A DNA stretch of 64,000 nt, taken from positions 1,487,001 to 1,551,000 of the forward strand of contig NZ_BIFR01000001.1 of NCBI RefSeq assembly GCF_003967535.1, given 5' to 3'. The position numbers were made by a program, and so were the translations under genes. Source of the DNA: Tengunoibacter tsumagoiensis (lineage in GTDB: Bacteria > Chloroflexota > Ktedonobacteria > Ktedonobacterales > Ktedonobacteraceae). The notes under the pieces are model-generated. The model saw only the letters and a list, made by a program, of their open reading frames with translations, did not search any database and was not told where the DNA came from. Below, piece by piece: positions 44,571 to 52,960 of this stretch (positions are counted from its first letter, which is position 1; each line of letters starts with the position of its first letter).

Positions 44571-46070
44571 TTACTCCTGTATCTCTGGTGGTGGAACGGT
44601 TCTATCGTGATAAGGTGCATCAGAAAAAGGATCTGAAGACTGCGCATAACTGGTAGGAGATTGATAATCGAAACTTTTCCAACCAGGTGCTGTATAGTAC
44701 TGCGGTGTTGCAGGAAGCTTCGTTGCTAAAAAGGCATTCCTGAGCATCTGCTCGGCCTGTTGGGCCTGCCGCAGCGCCAGACGCTGTTGAAAGAACAGCG
44801 TAAGATAGCCCATTAAAGGAAGAAAAATGAGCATAAGCGAGAGGAGCGTCATCATTGGTGCGTTACTATCGGTGATACTGACCGAAGAGAGCGGGATTGG
44901 CTGTGTAACTGGCTGATCGAGAGCCTGGAGTTCGGCGGGCGTGAGCGTTGGAGGAAGCCCTAGGCTCAGATGCCAATCATTCTCCATTCGTTGAACCGTC
45001 GTGCCCAGCGAAGCTTTGAACGCATCCTGGAACGTTGTCGTTTTGGATGCTGTATGCATGGCCTGCATAAAAGACTGCATTCTGGTCTGACCAAAGGTCG
45101 TGTACATATGGTTCAGTAGCTGCCAACTCTGGGCATAGGCGAGATAGGCCTGATCGCTATCGTTTGGAAAATCGTCGGTAATGGTATTGAGTTTGAGGAG
45201 CTGATTGTGGGCCACCGCATCTTTATAGCGTAGCTCCATCTCGGACTCATGGTAGGTCTGATTATAGACGGCTAGCCCTTCGTCGAACCAGAGGGGGACG
45301 AGCGAGGCTGAGAGATTTTGATGGAAGATCAGATGGGTCAATTCATGGGGCATATCGCGGATCAGGTGATTGGAACTGGTATCCTCTACGACAATACTGG
45401 TCTGATTCAAGCGAGGAAACGCGATCCCACCAGCCCACTCATGAGCATCCGGAGGCAAAGAGCCATGAAAGTCGTCAGTAGAAGCATAGACCCAGACATC
45501 GATAGGAGAGGTTAGCCCAACTCTAAGTGTCGTGTGAATCTGCTTGACCGTCGCCATGACCTGTGAGAGAAGTGTCTGCCCAAACTCACCTGGACGATTA
45601 TACCAATTCACTTGTACCTGATCTTGAGTGAGATGCAGCCAGTTAAAGCGGGAATCAATCACCTTAACGTTCTGCATACTTCCCGTAAGCGTCTGCCCGG
45701 CAGCATCCCAGACGATCCAATAGTATGTTACTTGTGTATCGGCTGGCGTAAAGTGATTGGTTATCAGATCATCGTGCCAGGAGAGATGAACCGTTGAGGC
45801 AGTGGTATCTGGTTTAACAACGTGCTGTTCTGCAAAACTCCCACCATCATATTTAATGAACAGCGTTGCTTGAGTGATTGATCCATGTGCATCCTGTGCG
45901 CTCAACAAGAAATCAATCGCTTTGGGAAAATCGACCGTTGTTGTTTGAGAAGTAATAGTTATTGGTGAATCTGCAGCCTTAGCAGAAGTGGTTGAGAGGA
46001 AAGAGAGAAGCAGACCGATGCAGAGAAAGAGTAGCCAGAGCCGTAAGACGTGAGCGCGCCATAAGAACAT
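44571..46070 (-). CDS. MA-like gluzincin metallopeptidase, secreted and membrane-anchored
   Basis: 499 residues. A signal peptide or anchor sits at residues 1-30 (LWLLFLCIGLLLSFLSTTSAKA). An immunoglobulin-like region follows, then the peptidase domain with the zinc motif HELTH and, about 20 residues later, the third ligand in LWFDEGLAVYNQ. The domain ends near 345. A membrane helix near 405-425 (MMTLLSLMLIFLPLMGYLTLFF) and a Pro/Tyr-rich cytoplasmic tail close the protein. It probably cleaves a cell-surface or external protein. It is directly upstream of dprA and shares a transcript with it by spacing (10 bases). Confidence 0.87.
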   Translation of the reverse strand: MFLWRAHVLRLWLLFLCIGLLLSFLSTTSAKAADSPITITSQTTTVDFPKAIDFLLSAQDAHGSITQATLFIKYDGGSFAEQHVVKPDTTASTVHLSWHDDLITNHFTPADTQVTYYWIVWDAAGQTLTGSMQNVKVIDSRFNWLHLTQDQVQVNWYNRPGEFGQTLLSQVMATVKQIHTTLRVGLTSPIDVWVYASTDDFHGSLPPDAHEWAGGIAFPRLNQTSIVVEDTSSNHLIRDMPHELTHLIFHQNLSASLVPLWFDEGLAVYNQTYHESEMELRYKDAVAHNQLLKLNTITDDFPNDSDQAYLAYAQSWQLLNHMYTTFGQTRMQSFMQAMHTASKTTTFQDAFKASLGTTVQRMENDWHLSLGLPPTLTPAELQALDQPVTQPIPLSSVSITDSNAPMMTLLSLMLIFLPLMGYLTLFFQQRLALRQAQQAEQMLRNAFLATKLPATPQYYTAPGWKSFDYQSPTSYAQSSDPFSDAPYHDRTVPPPEIQE

Positions 46071-46154
46071 GGAAAAATCTCCTCATCACGATTTATGAAT
46101 ATCAATTCTTATTGTACCTGATTTTTGAGCATTTTGCTGAGGTTTTTAGTACCT

Positions 46155-46180
46155 TGGATAGGGGCTAAGAGACCTATCCA
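46155..46180. repeat. Inverted repeat in the PBP/peptidase divergent region
   Basis: TGGATAGG (46155-46162) pairs with CCTATCCA (46173-46180). A further stem (CCATTTGGGT / ACCTAAATGG) overlaps it at about 46178-46210, so alternative hairpins can form. A palindrome, ACGTTAACGT, follows at 46216-46225. The region holds both divergent promoters; no gene is called except the short frame at 46342. Confidence 0.4.
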
Positions 46181-46341
46181 TTTGGGTTTGCTAGCAATCA
46201 CCTAAATGGGTAGTTACGTTAACGTGTGTCATTTTATCCGTTCTGTTTAGTAGGATTTGCTCTCCTGTATAACTTAGTGGGGCGAAGAGGCGGGCGGGGA
46301 TGGATATGAGATAGAAGAACTCACAATAGATATTCTTTCCA

Positions 46342-46461
46342 ATGGAGAATTGGAGTATGAGGAAGAATATTTCAGACAGTAACATATGTAAGGAGCAAGC
46401 ACAAAATACCTATGCATCACAGAGTGCGGCCCAGACAGGCAAAGGGTCTTCTCAGTGGTAA
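46342..46461 (+). other. Short open frame in phase with the downstream PBP gene
   Basis: A 39-codon frame (ATG 46342; a better-placed ATG at 46357 has GGAG 2-5 bases before it) that ends with TAA at 46459. It is in the same reading frame as the PBP gene starting at 46480, and its end contains YASQSAAQTG, which resembles the YAQQSAKQ repeat of the PBP N-terminus, also at the DNA level. It may be a translated leader or a lost N-terminal extension. Confidence 0.3.
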
Positions 46462-46479
46462 ATAAAGGATGATGTTTCT

Positions 46480-49400
46480 ATGAATAACACAAATCAACAG
46501 CCTCCTAATGACAATAATAAGCCAGATCAAGAGCAAGCAGGCCCGCCGCCACGACGGACAGGTCTATTAAGTAACTATGCGCAACAGAGTGCAAAGCAGC
46601 CCACTATGCAGCCTGGCTCTACGCCACAGCCAGCGGCTAGCGAAAAGAGCGAGCAGCCACGCAAGACAGGGCTTTTAAGCGGATATGCTCAGCAGAACGC
46701 CACCCCCCCACCTGTGACAAATCATGGAGGAGCCAGCCCCATAAACCCGGCTCCAGGCAAATCCTCGTTCCAGTCGCCAGCGCCTGTGCCGCCCATGGTT
46801 CCGCCTGTTAGCCAGGGAGCGCCACGGAATGGAGGATTATTATCCGGCCACCGTCCAGCAAACAGCTTTGTCTCCAATACGATGCAGACCGTACGTAGCT
46901 GGTCGGGTAAATTAGCTGCGGTGGCTGGTTATAAGCCTGAACCACCCGCTCCTGAGATGGAGCGCTATCACTCATCGATGCCCATGGCTGGAAGTTTTGG
47001 GGCTGCCCAGGGGGCTCAGCCGCAGTATAAAAGCACAAGAAAGCCCTGGAAGCGTTCGCGCACCACGCGTATTATTCGACAGATGCGCAATCGCCGCGAG
47101 CGCTGGAGCAAAAATGGGCCAGCAACGAAGATCTGGAGCGGAATTGCCATCGCTCTCTTTCTGTTGCTCGTTGTCACCAGCTTCTCCAGTACAGCCTATG
47201 GGTATACCTATTATCAGAATCAACTGCCCCAATTACAGCGCCTTGCAGCTTCGCAGATCTCACAGACCACGCGTATTTATGATCGCAATGGTGTCTTGAT
47301 CTATGATGTATCTGACGACACAGGGCGTCGAACGCCAGTCAGCTATCAAGACATCCCGCAGGCGCTTCAAGATGCTCAGGTGGCAGCCGAAGATGGTTCG
47401 TTTTGGACCAATCCAGTGGGCATTAACCCACAGGCTATTGTGCGTTCTGCTCTGACCCATTATGGTGGTGGTAGTACGATTACTCAGCAGGTAGTCAAAA
47501 ACTTATCTCATAACGAAGATGCGAGTATCCAGCGAAAGATCCCTGAGGCCGCCATGGCGATTGGATTAACCCAGGAATATCCCAAATGGAAAGTGCTGGA
47601 GATGTATTTTAACGTGGCTCCCTATGGTTCTTTGAACCTGGGTGTTGAGTCGGCAATTCAAGATTATTTTGGTTTGCAGCCACAATGTGATCAGAACTTC
47701 AAATGTGTACCAGCTGTTGCCCAGCTTGATCTTGATACAAAGACCAATAAGCATGATCCTCTTCTGGGTCTGGCACGAGCCTCGCTCCTGGCGGGTATTC
47801 CACAGCAGCCAGTGGCATTTGACGTTTCTCAAGGGGCGAAGCAGCAGAAAGCGGCCTTTGCGCGTCAGGATTACGTCTTAAATCAGATGCTAGGGATGAC
47901 TGAGCCGGGCATTGGCAAGATTACACCAGCAATTGTGAGTAAGGTTGAAGATATTACCACCCACATGACGTTCAATCGCTATCAGCCTACGAGAAAAGCG
48001 CAGCACTTTGCAAAATGGATTAGTGGACAAGTCGAGGCAGCGCTGGGGAATGGTGATACAAATGCCGGAACAGGGGCCTTTCTCACTGGCGGATTTAATA
48101 TTCGCACCACATTAGATATTAATCTGGAGAACTATGCTGAGGCTGAGGTAACGCGGCATATCACTCAGCCTGAAATCCAGCAGTTCCAGGGGCATCGCTA
48201 TTTAACGCTGAATAAAGATGATAATCTGCATAATGCAGCAGTGGTGGTCATGAACTCCAAAACAGGAGAAGTCCTGGCGATGGATGGCGCGGTAGACTAC
48301 AATGATCCCAGTCTTCAGGTCGCTGGTAACTATAATATGGCGACCGAGCCTCGCCAGCCAGGTTCAACATTCAAGCCCTTTGTCTATGCAACCGCCTTCC
48401 AGATGGGATTGAATCCAGGAACTGTTTTGCCAGACTTCCCCACCTATTTCCCGAACGGTCTGGGAGCAGGAGCGGGCATTCCACTGACTCCAGACGAGCT
48501 CAATAATCCAAGGCCAAATCAAGCTTACCGACCAAGCGATTATGGCGGTGGTTTTAATAACCTGCCAACCACCATTCGTATGGCAACTGCCAATTCTTTT
48601 AACGTTCCTGCGGTAAAAGCTCTTCAAATAGTGGGACTCGATAATATCACCAATACTGTAGCGCGTCTGGGTCTCTTAGATGATGTGAAGACTGATGCAG
48701 CGAAGCTAGATCCTCCCTGTGCTACGAATGTGATTGCGACCAGCCCAATCAATTGTTATGGTATGTCGCTTGTACTGGGTACAGCCGAAGTTCCTCTCGT
48801 CAATATGGTCAATGCCTATCAGTCTTTTGCCAATCAGGGCCAGAAGGTTCCTGCACAGGGTGTGCTGGATATCTGGGACAATTATGGTCACAACCTCTAT
48901 CATTTTGATCCAGCGGCAGTGAAAGGACAACAGGTCTTCTCGCCTCAGGTCTCTTATATGATGACCTCGGTCCTGATGGATGAAGTGGATCGTGCCCGCG
49001 AATTCTTGGATGACCATGACCTCTCGTTCACGGATCGTTATCCCGTCTGTGCCAGCGACTACCTGGCTCGCACGTGTCCTTACCAGGTGGCAGCTAAAAC
49101 TGGAACGACAGATAGCTTTAAAGATAACTGGACGATTGGGTACACGCCGAATGTAGTTGTAGGGGTCTGGGCTGGTAATACCAACCAGGAGCCTATGAAA
49201 AAAGGCGTGGTTGGTATCACAGGAGCCGCCCCTATCTGGCATAGTGTGATGGAATATGCCTCAAACGGCTGGTGTGGTCAGGATCGCGATGGGGTTCCCT
49301 GTCCAGAGGTCGATCGAGCGAAACTGAATCTGGGGGCTACCGCTCAATTCCCAGTTCCTGATGGCATTTCCTTATCCTGTGGTCTGAATAGTTACAACGG

Positions 49401-49506
49401 TCTTCAGGGATCAGGCGCACCGTGTGACTGGGTCATTAATGGCCAGACACCGTTGCAGAGCGGAATGCCGCCCGATCCTGCAAAAGATCCCGCCAAGCAG
49501 GGGTAA
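46480..49506 (+). CDS. Bifunctional class A penicillin-binding protein, copy 1
   Basis: 1008 residues, polymerises and crosslinks peptidoglycan outside the membrane. A disordered cytoplasmic head of about 215 residues carries three TGLLSxYAQQ-like repeats (about 27-36, 63-72, 118-124) and WSGKLAAVAGY (141-151). One membrane helix sits near 222-242. The GT51 domain has AAEDGSFW, GGGSTITQQVVKNLSH and EMYFNVAPYG. The transpeptidase has STFK (after RQPG), SFN in TANSFNVPAV, and KTGTTDSFKDNW, the three penicillin-binding motifs. A cysteine-rich tail closes it. ATG 46480 follows AAGGATG. It has a paralogue 352 bases downstream. Confidence 0.95.
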   Translation: MNNTNQQPPNDNNKPDQEQAGPPPRRTGLLSNYAQQSAKQPTMQPGSTPQPAASEKSEQPRKTGLLSGYAQQNATPPPVTNHGGASPINPAPGKSSFQSPAPVPPMVPPVSQGAPRNGGLLSGHRPANSFVSNTMQTVRSWSGKLAAVAGYKPEPPAPEMERYHSSMPMAGSFGAAQGAQPQYKSTRKPWKRSRTTRIIRQMRNRRERWSKNGPATKIWSGIAIALFLLLVVTSFSSTAYGYTYYQNQLPQLQRLAASQISQTTRIYDRNGVLIYDVSDDTGRRTPVSYQDIPQALQDAQVAAEDGSFWTNPVGINPQAIVRSALTHYGGGSTITQQVVKNLSHNEDASIQRKIPEAAMAIGLTQEYPKWKVLEMYFNVAPYGSLNLGVESAIQDYFGLQPQCDQNFKCVPAVAQLDLDTKTNKHDPLLGLARASLLAGIPQQPVAFDVSQGAKQQKAAFARQDYVLNQMLGMTEPGIGKITPAIVSKVEDITTHMTFNRYQPTRKAQHFAKWISGQVEAALGNGDTNAGTGAFLTGGFNIRTTLDINLENYAEAEVTRHITQPEIQQFQGHRYLTLNKDDNLHNAAVVVMNSKTGEVLAMDGAVDYNDPSLQVAGNYNMATEPRQPGSTFKPFVYATAFQMGLNPGTVLPDFPTYFPNGLGAGAGIPLTPDELNNPRPNQAYRPSDYGGGFNNLPTTIRMATANSFNVPAVKALQIVGLDNITNTVARLGLLDDVKTDAAKLDPPCATNVIATSPINCYGMSLVLGTAEVPLVNMVNAYQSFANQGQKVPAQGVLDIWDNYGHNLYHFDPAAVKGQQVFSPQVSYMMTSVLMDEVDRAREFLDDHDLSFTDRYPVCASDYLARTCPYQVAAKTGTTDSFKDNWTIGYTPNVVVGVWAGNTNQEPMKKGVVGITGAAPIWHSVMEYASNGWCGQDRDGVPCPEVDRAKLNLGATAQFPVPDGISLSCGLNSYNGLQGSGAPCDWVINGQTPLQSGMPPDPAKDPAKQG

Positions 49507-49858
49507 TATTCGGCACATTGACGATTACCAGGGTTGCAGCTATGATGGTGAGCATTATAGTTGCAACTCTGCGTAAGAGAGAGCTATCTAACATAGAGCG
49601 TCAACTCTCGCGTAAGAGAGAGCTATCTTACAGATAGCGTCAAATATACATTGTCGTGAGGAAGTTGGGCAGGGTATTGTTTTGTGTGTTCCCTCTCTTT
49701 TGTTACAAAAAATAATAATTTGTAAATCGTATGATTTAAATAGGAGTTCGGGCTGGATGTCGTTGGCGCAGGAAGAGAGTAAGCCGAACGTGATAGGCAC
49801 AGGGATGTGTATGAGCCAGATAAGGGCAGCATCTTCTGTGTAGATAAAAGGAAGAATT
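49507..49858. repeat. Intergenic region between PBP genes with terminator and direct repeat
   Basis: After the first PBP gene, GTTGCA...TGCAAC arms with partly paired interior (49533-49568) form a terminator-like hairpin. Then an imperfect direct repeat with a 39-base period follows: the 18-base core CGTAAGAGAGAGCTATCT occurs at 49572-49589 and 49611-49628. The second copy contains a perfect hairpin, GCTATCT-TAC-AGATAGC. The rest is AT-rich promoter sequence for the second PBP gene. No gene is supported. Confidence 0.55.
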
Positions 49859-52678
49859 ATGAGTAATTGGTCCGAGCCACCTCAGCCGCCCTATGAAGAG
49901 AAGCAGTTGCCTTTTGAGAACAATCCATACAAGGGAGAGATTGCGCCTATTCCTCAGGGGTCACAGGCGGTAAATCCAGTGCAAACGGGTCCTCAGGGGT
50001 CATCTGTACCGTCTCCCATTCCGGCCCGTCCACGAGGTCAGGGAGGGCTACATCCTCAAGATCCTGCAAAGCTTGTCACAAATACCCTGGATTTGATGAG
50101 GCGCTGGTCGGGCAAGATGGCTGCGGTGGCAGGTTATCAGCCTGATGCTGTTGAGCCTCCCAGGGAGCGCTATCATCCACCAGCGCCTCGTCCTTCTTCG
50201 GTGCAGAATAGCCAGCCTGCGGGTCATCTGGCGCGACGAAGGTGGCGTCGTTCGCGTACGACCCGGATTGTGCATCAGATGCGCCATCGGCGTCATCGTT
50301 GGCAGGGCCGTAGACAGAGCGTCACAGCTCGGGTCTGGCTGGCCCTTGGCATCGCCGTGATCGTACTCTTCTCCTTCAGTGGTGGTGGAGCGGGCGCTTA
50401 TGGCTATAATTATTATCAAAGTCAGCTTCCTCAAATGGAGCGGTTAGCTAATTCCCAGATCTCGCAGACGACCCATATCTATGATCGCAATGGCGTCTTG
50501 CTTTATGACTCTTATGATGATCTCTATGGTCGGCGAACCCCAGTTGCCTATAAAGATCTCCCCCGGGTCCTTCAGGATGCCATGACCAGTACCGAAGATA
50601 AGACCTTCTGGAGCAACTATGGTCTTGATCCATTGGGAACGATCAGAGCCTACGCTGATAATAGCGGCGGTGGTAGCGGTCTTGCTCAGCAGTTGATTAA
50701 GCAGCTATCGCATAACGACGCCCCTACCTATCAGCGCAAAATCACAGAGGCAGCCATGGCCATCGGCTTAACCCAACAATTTAGTAAGGCCAAGATCATG
50801 GAGATGTACTTTAATGTCGTCCCCTTTGGCAATCATGATCTTGGGGTTGAGTCAGCCGTTGAAGAATACTTTCATCTCATGCCACAGTGCGATGCCGCTT
50901 TTAACTGTGTGCCAGGTGTGGCGCGTTTAGACTATGAGAGCGATGCCAATCCGCACAACCCTGTTCTTGCCCTCGCACGAGCCTCTCTGCTGGCTGGTAT
51001 GCCGCAGAAACCAGGTTATAATGATCCTACTGTCAATAAGGATGCGAAAGAGCGAGCCCTGGCCCGTCAAAAAGATGTCTTGAATTTGATGATGGTCAAT
51101 GGCGTTGAATACAAACCTGGCAAACTTATCACGCCAGCCATCGCCAAACAGGCCGAAGATCTGACCGCCCAGATGACCTTTGTGCCCTATCAGAAGCTGG
51201 GCCTTGCGCCGTACTTTGTGGACTGGGTTATCAGCCAGATCGAGCAGTCGTTGGGCCCAGATGGGGCCACGATCTTCACCAATGGTGGTTTTAACGTTCG
51301 GACCACCATTGATATCAACCTTGAGAAATACGTCGAAGATGCCGTCAAACGTCATCTGACGCAGCCTGAGTATCAACAATTCCAGGGAGGGCGTTATCTT
51401 ACTCTGAACACAGACGATAATGTGAATAACGCAGCTGTTGTTGTCATGAACTCAAAGACAGGTGAGATACTTGCGATGGATGGGAGCCTGGACCGCAACA
51501 GTACCGATGTGAGAGTTGGCGGTTTGATCAACATGGCCACATCGCCGCGTCAGCCGGGTTCAACCTTTAAACCAATTGTCTATTCCACCTCGTTTGAGAT
51601 GGGCTGGTATCCAGGTATCGTCTTACCCGATATTGAGACCTACTTCCCAAATAAACTGGGTCCAGGTGCGCCTGTGCCCCTAACACAGGCCCAGAAAGAC
51701 AAGCAAGATCCAGATTATGCCTGGGCACCGCCGGATTATATGCAGTCGTACCATTCCTATATTAATCCAATGACCATCAGAACAGCGACTGCCAACTCAT
51801 TTAACGTCCCGGCCGTCAAAGCCCTGCAATTTGTGGGCCTGGATAATGCCGTCAATACGGCAGAGCGAATGGGCCTGGAAACTGCTTTAAAGAAGGATGC
51901 ACTCGCGCATAACTGTGCCAGCCCGACACTGAGCGAATGCTTTAGCATGCCTTTCGTTTTAGGAACCGCTGGCGTGCCTTTGCTGGATATGACCGGTGCT
52001 TATCAGGTCTTTGCCAATCAGGGGAGCCGTATTCCGCCTCAGGGAGTGCTGGACATCTATGATAACTATGGCCATCATCTCTATCATTATGATGCGCCAG
52101 GGGCGAAAGGGGACCAGGTTATGTCTCCACAGGTCTCATACATGATGACGTCGGTACTCTCAGATGAATATGCGCGACATTATGAATTTGCGGGAGATAG
52201 CGATCTCTCATTTACCGATCATGACAGAGCCTGCGGCTATCAGCACTCTCCCAATAACTACCAGGGGTGCACCTATCAAGTGGCTGCGAAAACGGGAACC
52301 ACCGATGGCTTTGTTGACAACTGGACCATTGGATATACGCCGAATCTGGTCGTAGGAGTCTGGGCTGGCAATACTAATGCAGAGCCCATGAATCAGGGCG
52401 TAGTTGGTATCACTGGTGCCGCCCCCATCTGGCATAGCGTCATGGAGTTTGCTGCCAATGGATGGTGTAATACGGATACTGACCAGATCCCGTGCCCGCA
52501 GAATGTGAATCGAGCGGGCTGGAATCTAGGATCGGCGACCCAATTTGCCCAGCCAGATGGACTGGTCTGTGCCCCATCATCGGGCTATAACGGCCTTCAG
52601 GGCTCAGCAGGAACATGTGATTGGATGCTGGCGGGCCAGCAGCCACAGCAGGCTGGAACGCCACCAGCCAGGAACTAA
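49859..52678 (+). CDS. Bifunctional class A penicillin-binding protein, copy 2
   Basis: 939 residues, paralogue of the previous gene with the same domain order. The cytoplasmic head is shorter (about 155 residues), lacks the GLLS repeats but keeps WSGKMAAVAGY (83-93) and the basic RTTRIVHQMRHRRHRW block before the membrane helix. The transpeptidase motifs are intact: STFK, SFN and KTGTTDGFVDNW. In the GT51 domain the catalytic glutamates are kept (STEDKTFW, EMYFNVVPFG), but the usual GGSTITQQLxKN box is GGSGLAQQLIKQ, so glycosyltransferase activity is uncertain. A terminator follows. Confidence 0.94.
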   Translation: MSNWSEPPQPPYEEKQLPFENNPYKGEIAPIPQGSQAVNPVQTGPQGSSVPSPIPARPRGQGGLHPQDPAKLVTNTLDLMRRWSGKMAAVAGYQPDAVEPPRERYHPPAPRPSSVQNSQPAGHLARRRWRRSRTTRIVHQMRHRRHRWQGRRQSVTARVWLALGIAVIVLFSFSGGGAGAYGYNYYQSQLPQMERLANSQISQTTHIYDRNGVLLYDSYDDLYGRRTPVAYKDLPRVLQDAMTSTEDKTFWSNYGLDPLGTIRAYADNSGGGSGLAQQLIKQLSHNDAPTYQRKITEAAMAIGLTQQFSKAKIMEMYFNVVPFGNHDLGVESAVEEYFHLMPQCDAAFNCVPGVARLDYESDANPHNPVLALARASLLAGMPQKPGYNDPTVNKDAKERALARQKDVLNLMMVNGVEYKPGKLITPAIAKQAEDLTAQMTFVPYQKLGLAPYFVDWVISQIEQSLGPDGATIFTNGGFNVRTTIDINLEKYVEDAVKRHLTQPEYQQFQGGRYLTLNTDDNVNNAAVVVMNSKTGEILAMDGSLDRNSTDVRVGGLINMATSPRQPGSTFKPIVYSTSFEMGWYPGIVLPDIETYFPNKLGPGAPVPLTQAQKDKQDPDYAWAPPDYMQSYHSYINPMTIRTATANSFNVPAVKALQFVGLDNAVNTAERMGLETALKKDALAHNCASPTLSECFSMPFVLGTAGVPLLDMTGAYQVFANQGSRIPPQGVLDIYDNYGHHLYHYDAPGAKGDQVMSPQVSYMMTSVLSDEYARHYEFAGDSDLSFTDHDRACGYQHSPNNYQGCTYQVAAKTGTTDGFVDNWTIGYTPNLVVGVWAGNTNAEPMNQGVVGITGAAPIWHSVMEFAANGWCNTDTDQIPCPQNVNRAGWNLGSATQFAQPDGLVCAPSSGYNGLQGSAGTCDWMLAGQQPQQAGTPPARN

Positions 52679-52708
52679 GGCGTAAAGAGATCCAGAGCGA
52701 CCATACTG

Positions 52709-52751
52709 AAGAAGGAGCGAGCCAGACTGAAACAGCCTGGCCCTCCTTCTT
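52709..52751 (+). terminator. Terminator after PBP copy 2
   Basis: AAGAAGGAG (52709-52717) pairs with CTCCTTCTT (52743-52751), with a second inner stem GCCAG/CTGGC, then TTACTTTTG. It starts 31 bases after the stop codon. Confidence 0.75.
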
Positions 52752-52811
52752 TTACTTTTGGGGCAAAGATCTAATGGCGCTCACAAATCGCTTCCAAGCG
52801 AGCGGAAGGAC

Positions 52812-52841
52812 TTGACAATCCCCTGTTGAGAGTGCTATGCT
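52812..52841 (+). promoter_or_regulatory. hrcA promoter with overlapping CIRCE-like operator
   Basis: TTGACA (52812-52817) and TATGCT (52836-52841) with an 18-base spacer form the promoter. Overlapping it is TTGACAATC, 9 bases, GAGTGCTAT (52812-52838). The CIRCE consensus is TTAGCACTC-N9-GAGTGCTAA: the right arm matches 8 of 9 and the left arm 6 of 9 at exactly the right spacing. HrcA bound here would cover both promoter boxes. Confidence 0.65.
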
Positions 52842-52960
52842 TTGTTTGCAGTCTCCGGGTGAGACTGCTAGCAATCATTGTTGACAGATGTTGTATCATC
52901 CTAGCAGGTTAACCAGAGCCCGTCCAGGAGATACACAGGACCAGCGAGGAAAGCCAGGAC

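Noticed and set aside
48706..49242. 178-codon minus-strand frame opposite PBP copy 1
   Set aside because: A similar frame recurs opposite PBP copy 2, as expected from shared coding sequence on the plus strand; no independent signal.
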